DNA of 64,000 bases from Perca fluviatilis (Eukaryota; Chordata; Actinopteri; Perciformes; Percidae), in NCBI RefSeq assembly GCF_010015445.1, contig NC_053120.1:16865097-16929096 (forward strand), in the 5' to 3' direction. The notes under the pieces were generated by a model. The model saw only the letters and a list, made by a program, of their open reading frames with translations, was not told the origin of the DNA and ran no database searches. The stretch's first letter is position 1, and each line of letters opens with the position of its first letter. This document shows positions 22,212 through 33,720 of the stretch, one piece after another. The position numbers were made by a program, and so were the translations under genes.

Positions 22212-23480
22212 CTGGTCAGTGAGGCCTAGAAACTATAGAAATAAAATGATCCATAATGCATTTATTTCTGTTACAAAGGCTCTCACGCTGGTGGAAATGG
22301 CAGTTTTAGGCGGTGGCTCAGCAGCTGCAACCAGGAGTTTGTGGTGGAGAGTGTTAGAGAGAGATTGAAGAGAGGGGCTGCGTTAGAACAAATTTGAGAA
22401 TCAGAGAACTACAATATATGAAATATATTTTGATGAATGTTATGAACATGTAAGATAGAAATATGTATAATAATTATTATTAATTAATTTAGTATTTATG
22501 GGAAGAGAAAAATGTATTAATTTAGTATAAAAAACAACCCAATAATAATGAAGAAATTAATTTCAAATAATGCCAAATATTTGTCTGCTTATATGCTAAA
22601 AACTTTCAGGGTTTTGTAGCGTATGGTTTAAATTGTAGTCTTAAATTGAGCTAATGTTAACCACATTTAAAGAAACACTGTTACACACAATCTGTCATGT
22701 GTTCAAGTCCCCATCCTGACCAGCCCATCCCCACTCTGGCCATTGCCTTTACCATGTACGGAACACGAGGTGTGTTTAGGTCCCCCTGCGTGTCCAGGCC
22801 CTCCCCTTTCATTAGGTGAGTTTGCAGGGGCTCAAAGTCACGACCAATTTGAGTGCTAAATGACGACAAAATTTGTAAGAGATGCGACTAAGATTTTTCC
22901 CTAGGTAGACCCGGTGCACTAACGTCCTAGCATCCGCTGCCTCTCCACTATGAGGCGATGTAGTTTCTATTGATATGGTTTAATGTTGCGGTGCATGACC
23001 CGTTCCTTCTGGAAAGCCGTGCCTGTGTTTGGATCTCTCCCTCCGTGCAGCCCCCCCATTCACTCACACACCGGCCGGCTCACCTGCAACATGGAGACAC
23101 AGGCGCCGCTGGTCCAAACTCCGACATTTGTCTACAGTTTTAATTGTTATTACCACAGCTTTATATGTGTTAAAGTATGAGAGGAGAACCTGTATTGGAA
23201 CAAGTGTTTCCGCTGGTAACTCTCTGTTACTGCGACGCATGCGCGAAAAAACATTAGAAGTTATTAAATGCAGCTAACTTCCAGTTGGTTGAGTAATAGG
23301 CGTGTAAGGCAGACCTGCTGGATCATAAAAATGCGTAGCACGGTGACGATATAGACATTTCATAGCCTACACAAGGCCGGGTGTGCGCGCTGCTAATGAG
23401 TCAGCCGTCACTCTCTAAAAGTAGCCGAGCATGCAGCTTCGGTCCCTTACAGCACTCCCCCCGGTCTTCCTCCGGTTCGC

Positions 23481-23622
23481 TTTTTTTTTTTTCTAAAGAT
23501 TTCGGCCTTTATTTATTTTGATAGGACAGCTGAAGACGAAGGGAGAGAGGGATGACATGTAGGAAAGGGGCCGCAGGGTAGTCAAACCTCTATATTTACC
23601 AACTAGAGGCTATCCGGAGGTC
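23481..23622 (-). mobile_element. nested tRNA-derived SINE, copy 2
   Basis: Same SINE as 16785-16933. Its A-box end is more disturbed here (CCGGATAGCC then TCTAGTTGG on the minus strand). Confidence 0.75.
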
Positions 23623-23678
23623 CTCTTTCTCTTTTAATCAGTCTGTTATTGTTGTTGAGCTATGAAGGAGCTTTCTCT

Positions 23679-23686
23679 TATATATA

Positions 23687-23761
<75 letters not shown>
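23679..23761. repeat. (TA)n tract, copy 2
   Basis: Counterpart of the tract at 16985-17076, somewhat shorter, with one CTA interruption and followed by a T run. Confidence 0.93.
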
Positions 23762-23769
<8 letters not shown>

Positions 23770-24605
23770 TATCCCTAAACTATTTATTTTAGATAACTTC
23801 CATTTACATGTGTTCAGCTGTATATTTTCAAACTGAGTAAAGAACCCTGTCTTTGCATTTTATTTTAATCACAATCTGTTTTTTAATAAAAGAGCTTGTG
23901 AAAAGTGGCTTTGACTTAAAACTGAACATTTAGCCCGCTTTGTAAAAAATGCAGAGCTATATATCGTGTAATATCGCCATTTCAGCGTACAGCGATCACA
24001 GGGAAGAATTTTGGGTGCAAGTGCAATGCAAGTGAAAAAAGTTAGGTGCAACCGAGGCAAAAGTTAGTGTGGAGCTCTGGTTTGGCGTGGTGTGAACTCA
24101 AATATCTACTGAAGGCGGATAAGAGCAGCTGACATGCACAAGCATCTATACAGATATTTTGATGAATGTTATGAACATATAAGATAAGAATATTTATTAT
24201 AATTATTATTATTTTTAATATGAGGAGAAAAATGTATCCATTTAGTATGTACACTTGTCATTGGCTTAATTTTGAGGAAAAAAACTAACTAATAATAAAT
24301 TAAAAATTAAAAAAATAATAATTATTTTATTTCAAGTTAAAGCCAAAAAGCATTAGCCTGCTTATATGCTGAAGGTTTCAAGGGTTCTTGGTTTTGATTA
24401 TCTCAAATTTGAGGCCTACTGGCCCGTTTAAGAAACACTGTTACACCGTATGTCAATGTTCAAGTCCCCATCGACCAGCCATCCCCACTCTGGCCCATGC
24501 TTGGCCAGTGTGTATACTGAATCCCCATGGCCCAGCCCTCCCCTCAGGCGTGGCTGTGAACTCTGCGTCAGATCTTCACTGCATGGGCCAAGAGCAGGCT
24601 GGATC

Positions 24606-24623
24606 ATGGATCAGGAAGAGATG
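24606..24623 (+). CDS. exon-like segment starting MDQEEM, copy 2
   Basis: Six codons identical to 17907-17924, followed by a donor GTGAGA in place of GTGAGT. Preservation in both copies fits either a recent duplication or an allele and is not itself evidence of selection. Confidence 0.25.
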
Positions 24624-24975
24624 GTGAGAGTCTAAAGTTGAGTTTACTGCCATTTAAACCGTTTACAATTCTATTTAAAGTAGATTTGTACTGTTTTCAC
24701 TGTAAACAACTCTTATAGATTAATTTGAAAGTAAAATGTTAGAAGACTAACTTATATCTTGTCAACAATAATAAGTTAATGCTAAGCTAGTTTACTGGCA
24801 GCTAACATTACAGTTTATAAACCAACACCATCTTAGTTTACAGTAGAATTGTGCCGTAAATGCGTGTCAAATGGAAACCTTAGTTTTAGGACAGTAGCGG
24901 GTGTAGTTCTCAGGACCAGGTCAGCCATTTATTAGCGTGCACACATGCCGTGACCATGTACCGCCATTTTGCAGT

Positions 24976-25240
24976 GTGTGTGTGTGTGTGGGGGGGGGGA
25001 AGCTTTAATACCAGTGTTTTAAGGAGGTGTGTGTGTGTGTGGGTGTGGGGGGAGCAAAAGGGGGTTATAGAAGGGGGGGGGGGTGCGGGGGGGGTGGAGG
25101 GGGTGGTGGTGGGCTGCATGGGGTTAAATGATTTAGGGGGCAGACAGTGCTGCAACGCGGTGTGCTGGTTTTTGCCCCATGAATCAGATAGTGCTGGGTG
25201 GGGGTGGGTGGGGGGTGTTGAGGTGAGAGGGATTGGGTGA
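24976..25240. repeat. G-rich low-complexity stretch unique to copy 2
   Basis: TGTG runs followed by G9-G11 tracts and repeated GGGGGTGG, with many possible G-quadruplex starts. At the same place in copy 1 (18270-18420) there is a shorter TG run and non-repetitive sequence. It could be a real allelic expansion or a read-error artefact. Confidence 0.85.
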
Positions 25241-25676
25241 CTACAGAAGGAGGCGTGGCTGGGGAACTATTTTCTCCAGAGATAAATATGTTATTGCCAA
25301 GATTTTTCCATAAAAAAACATCCTATCAGGTTTTTTCCGACTAATATTTGACAGTTTTGTGGTGTTAATTGGTTTTATAAGCTTGTATTGTAATCTGTCG
25401 TATTTATTTATTACACATTGAGCATTAGTATGGCTTAGAGAATCTGTATAATGTTAGAAGCCCCTTTAGACTCAAAGTTTTTCATTATTTCATCTGACAC
25501 AATTGAAAATATAAAATTTTGTACCTAGTAATTTATCGAAAATATGGACATACAGTGTTATACTACCTCTCTGATGGTGCATGTGACCGTACTGCCTAAT
25601 CTACTGTTAATAAACTGGAGAAATGCAGCTAAAATGTGTGACTATATGAAATGGTATATGATATGACTTACCGGGA

Positions 25677-25731
25677 AGGGAGATTTGACAACCATTCATG
25701 GTCACCGTGACAGCCCTTTAGAATTCTTCAG
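25677..25731 (+). pseudogene. exon-like segment 2, copy 2, acceptor lost
   Basis: Matches 18906-18960 (GATTTGACAACCATTCATGG and onward) with the donor GTCAGT retained. The upstream AG acceptor and first codons are changed and one base near the end differs, so splicing as in copy 1 is not possible from this sequence. Confidence 0.3.
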
Positions 25732-26799
25732 GTCAGTAAAGGTGATAATTATGACAACTCATAATATGATTTGCACTTAATGGTCTCTTTTTGGTCATTT
25801 TGCTGGTACACATTAAATGTCTGCTATAGAATGTTTGTTTGGAAATATTGTCATGGGAAATCAGTGTTGGTTTGGTGCATGAGACTCAGAAAGTGGATGT
25901 GTTGCATGGCAAAGGCTCGATTTATACAGTATTCCACCTGCAGTTTTGTTGATAAATCCAACTTTCTGAGTCTCATGCAGGGTTATTCTCTGCCATTATA
26001 GAGCTTAGGGGGCAGCCAAGCGTATAAACATAAAACAATTTGGACATCATCTGGACTCGCGGACATAGACTGTATAGAAACCCGATGAACAGGAGGGGGC
26101 TCTACTTGCGTGTCTGGACACATGCTGTAAGATGGACCCAAACAGTGTCCCAACCACACACACACCATGCATGTTGCACCGCAGGCTTAGGTATAGCCAC
26201 ACATTTAGATAGTGTGTGGTGGGAAAAAGAGAGGGACTTGTGTGTTTGTCTGTAGAGTATGAAGTTAATAATCATTTGCTTAATAGATGTGAATGTTTAG
26301 ATTTTTAGTCTGTGTACAGTATATCTGTTGGTAATTGCTATAACTCCTCAAGACCAAAGCCAAGTTCCTGTGTCCCTACTTGCTACCTGCTGGTTTAAAA
26401 AGTGAAACCGGTTAGCCAGCCCGGCACAGAGCTAGTGACAACTTTTAGCTAAGATTCACTCACCAACCCTGGGCTGACCTTTAAGATTGGACAAGCTATT
26501 CTCATTTTAGTGACAAGCTCCTCCAAGTTTTGCTTCTAATGATCCTTCCTAGCTGCAACCAACAACAACTCGGCTAAGCTTTGCAAAAATAACTGTTTAA
26601 TGACATCACCAATATGCAAATGAATGTGACGTCATTGCACGTAAGCGCTCTGAAATCTCAGGAAAACCCTGTCATGCACTGTACACATCAAACAATGCAA
26701 TGTATGAAACATCCTCAACATTCTATGGCTGCCATCTTATAGTTTACCAAATGAGATTACCCTGATGCTCTATAACGTTTCAATTTTGATCTATTTAAG

Positions 26800-27600
26800 T
26801 TCTGTTGTAAAACATATTTATCTCCTATCATATCTTTACTAATGACTATAACCCCATTAACACTCTCTGACAGTGCCTTGAAGAAATAGATACTTGGATG
26901 TCCCAGAACTTCCTCCAGCTTAACAAAATAAAACTGAGGGTGGTAGTTTTTTGGAAATGAGGAGGAAAGATGCAAACTTTCTACCTTGCTTGAAAGGAAG
27001 GGGGCTTAAAAGCAAAGAAAGTGAAAGAAAAACATTATAGATAATGATCTAAATTTTGCTAGATCACATTAAAACAGTTATAAAATCATTATACCTTCAT
27101 CTTAAAAATATCAATAAACTAAAGAGTATATTTCAAGGGAGGATCTTGAAAAAATCATACATGCTTTCATTTCTAAGGTGGGATTGATTATTGCAATGTG
27201 CTGGACTCCCTAAAAAGACTTTAAAACCACTCCAAATGGTACAAGAATAGATTGCAGCCAGGATCCTTACTAAAACAAAAAGAACAGATCATATTACGCC
27301 AGTCTTAAAGTCCTTACACTGGCTCCCAATTTAATACAGAATGGATTCTAAGGCACTTCTGTTAGCTTTTAAAGTAACTAAAGGGGATGGGACCAAACTA
27401 CCTGCATGACATATTCCAACAACATTCTCAACCAAGACACCTTAGATTAAAACATTAGCAACTACTACTGAAACCTACTGTCAAAGGAAAACAGGGGAAG
27501 CAGCTTTTAACCACTATGGTGTCTCTATCTTTTGGACCAGCTTCCAGAGAACATAAAAATCTGAACTTGGAAATTGAGATTTTCACTCATAGAAAACATT
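26800..27600 (+). pseudogene. L2-type LINE reverse transcriptase remnant, copy 2
   Basis: Second copy of the remnant at 20090-20890, with different frameshifts. For example, a block around 27030 is shortened (the KTHFLSL-encoding bases are missing). Comparing the two would help to restore the alignment of the parent family. Confidence 0.72.
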
Positions 27601-27632
27601 TTTCACAACCGTGATCTGAATGTAATAACACT

Positions 27633-27814
27633 AATTCACAAATGTGTAGATTTATTTTACCATAGATACAATGACAGTAGCACATTTGTAATGCAACCGT
27701 TACTGATTTTTGTATATTATTATTATTTATATTAAATAATGATGGGTAAATGTTGCATTACAAGGTTTGCAGCTATCATTGTATCTGTAAAATCAATCTA
27801 CACATTTTGTGAAT
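27633..27814. repeat. ~65-bp-arm imperfect inverted repeat, copy 2
   Basis: Counterpart of 20920-21103: arms 27633-27697 and 27752-27814, in the same position relative to the L2 remnant. Confidence 0.82.
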
Positions 27815-28077
27815 CTTTATTAATGAATATTTTTCAATAGGTGGAAAAGTTTCTCTCGCGTTTTTGCACCATATTTACCTTCAGTCATAATTTACTACGG
27901 CAGGGCAGAAATATTGGCTATTTGTTTACAATGTTGTTTTTTCCTGTGTATGTATTTTTATATGGGGAAAATGTAAACAGTCCAACAGCTACCTGTAATG
28001 ACTGCCTATAACTGCACCCTCAATAATAATGTGATGTATCCGCTGCCAAGTTTGAGAAATGTTCAGCAGCATCATAA

Positions 28078-28265
28078 TTGAATTCAATTTTATTTATAGT
28101 ATCAAATCATTAACAAGAGTTATCTCGAGGACACTTTACAGATAGAGTAGATATAGACCACACTCTATAATTTTACAAAGCCCCAACAATTCCCCAAGAG
28201 CAAGCAGTTCCGCAGTTGAGAAGAAAAATTCCCTCTTAAGGAAGAAACCTCGGACAGCACCATAA
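28078..28265. repeat. teleost dispersed repeat, copy 2
   Basis: Counterpart of 21358-21545. It is closer to the remembered family consensus here (GAGTTATCTCGAGGACACTT and GAAGAAACCTCGGACAG). Confidence 0.55.
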
Positions 28266-29030
28266 GAAGAGCTGTAGCTAGTAACATTAGCATTATGTTT
28301 TTATTATGCTTAGCAGCTGTAATCATTCAGTCACAGCATTCTTGCCATAGGCCCTCACACATGTTATCGGTTCATTATGGCTTAGCGCTGAAACTCATGA
28401 CCGTAAGTCAACTAGCCTGCAACTACAAATCAAACATAGCCTACCTTTCTGTCATGCCAATGTAAACTTTACTACTTTTAAGCAAACACACCTAGCAATC
28501 CCGCTTCTCTCTCTGCATCATGTTTTTATTGAACGACATGGCATCATAACTGGCTTAAGTGGGCTATTGCAGGATGATCCAGTATTTAGCCTGAGTTGTA
28601 GGTTTTCATATTTTTTTTCCAAGTAAGGTTTTGCTTTGTGTAAGTCATTGTATTATAGATTTTTTTTATAAAATCACAGTGTTGTACATAATCTCAAGTA
28701 ATAATAAGCCTACATGAGATCCACCATAATATGTCACATTTTCTTATTATTAGGTTAATCTGGGAAAAAAATGCTTGAGTAGGCTTTATCCATCATCATC
28801 ATCAGTGTCAAGATTACAGCTTTTAAAAGGTCCGCAAAGGTTGAGTAGAGTCAGTCAGTTTAGCAGGTTATACGTCATCGTTAGATGTGGTGCATAGTAA
28901 TACTAATATGGAATGTAGTGGGAGAGGTATTCTAAAATAAATTAGTTTTAACAGAAAATTATCAATAAGTAAATGGCATACATTTATTTTAACTAACAAC
29001 AATAATTGTTTGCTTTGTATTTGATCCCAG

Positions 29031-29135
29031 GAAATGGACCAGAGCTCTTCTGACCCTACAGTGATCCTGAACTAAGTTCCGTCCCTAGAAAAGGACATAA
29101 GTGTTCCTGAACTCAAGAGAGCAGAAAGTGTATTT
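29031..29135 (+). pseudogene. exon-like segment with acceptor and donor, contains stops
   Basis: Bounded by TTTGATCCCAG (ends 29030) and GTAAGT (29136), both good matches to splice consensus. One frame reads EMDQSSSDPTVILN, a stop, then VPSLEKDISVPELKRAE. Another gives YSDPELSSVPRKGHKCS between stops. No frame is open throughout, so if it was an exon it is now decayed or contains a sequencing indel. It lies on the same strand as the exon-like pieces upstream and at 32790. Confidence 0.3.
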
Positions 29136-29500
29136 GTAAGTTCACTATACAATCCAATGCACAACTTGGTCTGACAATAACAGTAGTGGGGAAATTTTCT
29201 TGGTTTTTTAACCTGTTAAGTCCGGGCCGGACCTGGTACCGGTTCCAAAGCACTAAGTGCGTGCGCCAGCTATTGTAAATTTACGCTTGTTTAAAACTCT
29301 AGGTTAATCACAGCCAAAACATCTTAAACTCCTAGGCCAATACTTTTCTTAGCCATTTTCAGAAAATATACAAATTTGGCTCACTACCACTGATGGGATT
29401 TGGCCCCCCTCCTCCGTACTTAAATTTGGTATTTAATGATGTGGCATTTTCTGTAATCAATAGTATTAAGAGAACTCTGGCAATTTTATATTATTAATCT

Positions 29501-31444
29501 TGCTATACCTACTGTATGTGAGTACCGCGTCGATAGCAAAAATAGAGACCGATTCGATTGCTTACCGACTAATACAGCTAGCGCCCAGAGCTCTCACTCA
29601 ACGCTAAAGCGGCAGTTTTGGGGGCATAAGATAAAAAGAGTGCCTTTGTGCCTCTTAACAGACACAAAATGCAATTAAAACATCTGTACAACATGAACAG
29701 GGCTCTTACATGGCAACAAGATGCGTTTAGCAACTTAGCCATTGTTTAAATTCACCTACCCCTTGTTAGCTGCGGCTGCCGTCTGGGATGAGTGAGTGTG
29801 TTCAGCCAGGCTCAGGTTGCATCATCCTGCTTGCCCAGCAGTTCTGTGTATTTGTAGCATATATATATCCATTTTTGTGTCTTTAGGTAGGTAGGAGACC
29901 GCGCCAGTGTTGATTGTTGTGGTTTTCCTTAGCAAGCTAAAAAGCCAGTGACGTAGTTCCGTGTAGTAGCAAAACCACTAGAGCTCTATTCAGCCTGCGT
30001 TAGTACATTGTGGTTTTGCCATTGTATGTTTTACTGTATATTCTTTAGCAAACAAATTGCGGGAGGTTTTCTTAAGAGCATTAAGCTACGGGACGAACTT
30101 CAATCCACGGCAAGAAGGTGGTGGGGGCCCCAAAGGATTTAGAGGAGAGTAGGGCATAATAACACTAAATATGATTAAAGTTTTTGTTATTGATTTTAAA
30201 TATTTATATTAGATCTACAAACGTGCTCGCAAAAAAGACGAATGCGGTAAACTGCGCGTACGCCCATGCTTCTGTTTCCCGTCTCCTGTCTATCATGCCT
30301 GGCTGAAACAATAAACAGCTACGGGTGTTGGTGACGCCCCAAAACAAAGCCCTCGCTGAAAAAAACCCACCTCAAAAAAAATACAACAAAACAGAAGACA
30401 AAGCGACAAAAAAAAAAAGAAAAAGTAAAAAAACAAGAAGTTTACGGGTGCTGTAAAACGAATAAAGGAAAAAAGAGAATGTAGCGTACTTCCTTCTAAA
30501 AAAAAAAAAGAAAAACCTCCAACAAACTGGTGGGGAGCTCAAAAAACATTAAACCATAAAAGATTTTTTATTTCAAAACTAAAAAGGATGAGATTAAATA
30601 ATATTAGTGTTAGACATATTAGAGGTATAATGAAAGGAAAATTTTTTGTTAGGGTGTGTTTTAGAGTCAGTCCCGTTTGAATTCAGTTGTAGCAGGAAAA
30701 GGTAAACAGTGTGCAGGTTGGAGGAGCTCGTGTGTGAAGAGTGAAGAGTGGAGGTGTTCACAAAGGGAAGAAGCTTGGGGTTAATGTAACTATGGGCTAG
30801 AGCTAGCCTTCAGTAACGCTATTACTGTACAAGAAACAGGCATCATTTGGTCCGTTTCCCATATAGTAACATAGTCGCTATATGGTCACTAACCACTAAG
30901 GTGCTCAATGACCTTTTGTACGGAGGGAAATAAAATACAAATTTTTCTCAGCCAAAGGCTTGAATGGTCTTCTGGAAGAGACCTCCACCAGACCAGCTCA
31001 CTGGATTGGCCACGTAAGCCCTGGCCCGCCAGAAGTAGAAGATGGGACGCCCGCCGGCGAGCCTCTAGCCTGGCTAAGGAAACTCCACAACAATCAACAC
31101 TGACAAGACTCCTACTCACTAACGCTTAGATGGACCCACAAAAAAAATCGGATATAGAATGCTACAAATACACAAGGAACTGCTTTGTGATATTATGTGC
31201 AAGCCGGAGCTGACACACAAATGCATCTAGTTGTCATGTAAGGGCCCTGTTCATGTTGTACAGACATTTTTAATTGCATTTTTGTGTCTGTTAAGAGACA
31301 CAAAGGCACTCTTTATCTTATGTCCCCCAAAACTGCCGTTTTAGCTGAGTGGGAGCTCTGGGCATTAGCTGCAGCAGCTCCGTGTTGCCTAGCACCGATT
31401 TGACTCGTTTTTATTTATTCGTCCGTACTCACATAGGTATAGCA
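29501..31444. mobile_element. ~1.9-kb element with long inverted arms
   Basis: Left arm about 29501-29936 and right arm about 31073-31444 are reverse complements. Shared blocks include TGCTATACCT/AGGTATAGCA, GCAGTTTTGGGGGCATAAGA, ACATGAACAGGGCTCTTACA, GTATTTGTAGCAT and AGTGTTGATTGTTGTGG. Similarity fades outside both arms to about 29440 and 31490. The ~1.1-kb centre is A-rich (30360-30520) with no transposase. It looks like a foldback or long-inverted-repeat MITE; the superfamily is unknown because exact ends and target duplication were not found. Confidence 0.7.
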
Positions 31445-31489
31445 ATCAAGATTCGCTGTAAAAAATTGGTTTTGGACAATGATTTACAA

Positions 31490-32789
31490 AGACATAAAAG
31501 GTAATTGTGAATTTGAATGTTGAGGCTTAACTAAAGGGATCTGGTCAGCTATGTACAAATGTCTCATGTTATTTAAGTAGTCCTATGTGATATAAAGCTG
31601 ATTTTGTCAGTGAAGTAAATGAAAAGGAATAATTACTTTGCAGCCAGATCAAAGGCTAAAAGAAGTGCAGTACCAACCAGATGGTTGGTAGAGGCATTGC
31701 TGGTTTTGCTAAGTAGTTGTTAAGGGACTTATGGGGCTGAAAAATTAATCAAAAATATTATCAAAATCACAATATGGCCAAAGTGCAATATGTAGATTGA
31801 AGAAACAGAGATGCCCTGGCCTACAAATCATGTTTTCAGATATAGGAATAAAGACCCCAACAAAATATTACATCATCATGAATTTTTAAAATTTCTTAAG
31901 TAAAAATGTATATTGTGACAAAGAAAAGCTTTTATTTTTTTCTCTCTCCATATATAGGGGCGAGGTATTTAAGTCCCGCCCCACCAGGGGTGGCAACAGC
32001 TCTCTGCCCACCTGTTTTACTTGTATTGTCAAGGTTTTCTCCTCTTTATTCCTTCTGCTGGCAAACAACACAAACATGAGTAATCAGCAGGAAGAATGGG
32101 AAGACTGGAATCCTGACACTAAACTAAAGTTATGTCCAACATTACCTGTGTTACGTACACTTGCCACAGACTGTAGTTAGTCTAAAACTGACATTTGGAT
32201 ATTTGACTTGTTAATAAAATGCTTGCTGCAAAACGTAACATTGGGCATATTGTTAGCTTAGTGTCCAGAATCCCACAGTCTAACCATTCTCTCTGCTGAT
32301 TCCTCACGTCTATAACCACTTTTGTCATCATAAAAGCTCAGTTTTCCTCGGTTCAACAACTTATGAAAACTTTGGTTCTGGGTTCTATACATTGTTGGTA
32401 GTAAATATCACCACCACGGCAGCTTTTAGGAATGTTTGGGTTTGCTCAGCAGACAAAATTGAAGATGAGGCACCTTCATCAATACAAAGTCGATAGAGAG
32501 CGGAAAGATGTTTTCCCTCTCTGGTTGGGAGTATGACGCGATGTGCTGTGTCTCTGTTGTGCAGCCCTAGGTGGTTATGAGGTAACATCTAGCAACCATC
32601 TAGTTGCCATCTAGTCCCCTTGTAACAATCACACTTTTACAGTTTTTTTCAGTCTAAATGACTTATTATTATTATAGTTATTAGCACGACAATAATAACC
32701 ACCTAGTTTCTGCTGTCCATTTTAGATTTTTTAATCTTTAAAGTCTGCAAGCAATTTTACATTGATTGGCCTTACTTTCTTTGTCTAAG
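31490..32789. other. noncoding stretch, no gene seen
   Basis: AT-rich sequence with frames up to 67 codons and no recognisable domain. It would be intron if the exon-like pieces at 29031 and 32790 belonged to one transcript. Confidence 0.45.
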
Positions 32790-33010
32790 GTTCATCAAAA
32801 GAAATGGCGAAAGAAGTGGAGCACAGAGGAGGTCCAGGCTGTGGAGAGCAATCTCATGGACAACATCAACTCTGGCAGGGTTCCTGAGTAGAAGCCCAGT
32901 GTGAAGCATCTATCAAGGAATCCTCAGAGGTGCTTAGGGAAGGAGCTTGGCAGGCAGTTAAGTTCTATGTGAAGAACCGCATTGACACTTTTAAAGCGTC
33001 TAGAAAATAA
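32790..33010 (+). pseudogene. decayed terminal exon of Myb/SANT-like fish gene family
   Basis: After a pyrimidine-rich stretch and AAG (32787-32789) the frame reads KKWRKKWSTEEVQAVESN, LMDNINSGRVP, then E and a TAG stop. After a frame change it continues CEASIKESSEVLREGAW, QAVKFYVKNRID and ends at TAA (33008-33010). The W-[ST]-x-E-E-x-x-A-V start and the final VKFYVKNRI helix recall a repeat-associated fish protein family whose C terminus has a Myb/SANT-like fold. That assignment is from memory, not alignment. One premature stop and one frameshift make it a pseudogene unless both are sequencing errors. Confidence 0.5.
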
Positions 33011-33265
33011 CTAATGGAAATCTAAATTATAATCACTGAACATAATTCTTTTTGCCATCTAAGTTCTTCTACAATCCCACAACTAGGTACAGCTAACTTC
33101 AATTCAGCTCATATCTGAGCATGCGAAGACATTTTGTTAAGATTGTTATAGCTCTTATGTTTTCAAATTTAATATGTCTACATGCTCTGACTATTATTTC
33201 ATTGAGTGATGTCATTTAAATTTTTATCCTAAAGAACATTGTGGTAATTCGGTCTATGGGTGGTT

Positions 33266-33720
33266 GGAGAGAAATGGAGGTAGAGAGAGACACAGGTTGT
33301 AGAGAGAGTAAGGTTTGTAGAGACAGGTGTGCAGGAGAGAGAGACAGGTATGTATGTAGAGATAGACAGGTATGTAGGAAATGAGAGAGACAGGTATGTA
33401 GGAGAGAGAGACAGGGGTATGTAGAGAGGGACAGGTTATGTAGAAAGGAGAGAGACAGTGTGTGTAGAGACGCGTATGTTAGATTAGGAGAGTGAGACAG
33501 GTATGTAGATTAGATAGGTAGAGGTATATTAGAGAGAGAGACTATGTAGGAGAGATAGATGGGTGTGTAAAGAAAGTGTTCCCTGAACATTTTTAAAATA
33601 AGAAACAGAGGTAACGAGAGAGAAACACGCAGAGAGAGAGACAGGTTTGTAGAGAGAAATCGAGGTCAGCAGAGACAGACAGGTTTGTAGGAAGTAAGAG
33701 AATAAGGTGAAGGAGAAGGA
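33266..33720. repeat. GA-rich degenerate minisatellite
   Basis: About twenty irregular copies of a 20-25-bp purine-rich unit, roughly GAGAGAGACAGGTATGTAG. Purines dominate one strand throughout, so triplex (H-DNA) formation is conceivable. Confidence 0.88.

Larger units (their letters stand above)
22825..24079. mobile_element. non-autonomous hAT-like element, copy 2
   Basis: Counterpart of 16161-17382, with ends CAGGGGCTC (one extra G) and GAGCTCTG. The nested SINE and (TA)n tract sit at the same places, so these insertions predate the duplication or belong to both haplotypes. Confidence 0.5.
22212..28433. repeat. copy 2 of ~6.2-kb direct duplication (right of gap)
   Basis: The match begins at the first base after the gap (CTGGTCAGTGAGG) and continues to ACAAATCAA at 28433. 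Beyond that point copy 1 has run into the gap, so the true right limit of homology is unknown. The offset to copy 1 grows from 6660 to 6722, with fluctuations. Homopolymers are often one base longer or shorter, and extra or missing Gs are common. That error-like spectrum plus the gap between the copies favours two alleles or overlapping contigs over a biological tandem duplication. Confidence 0.93.
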
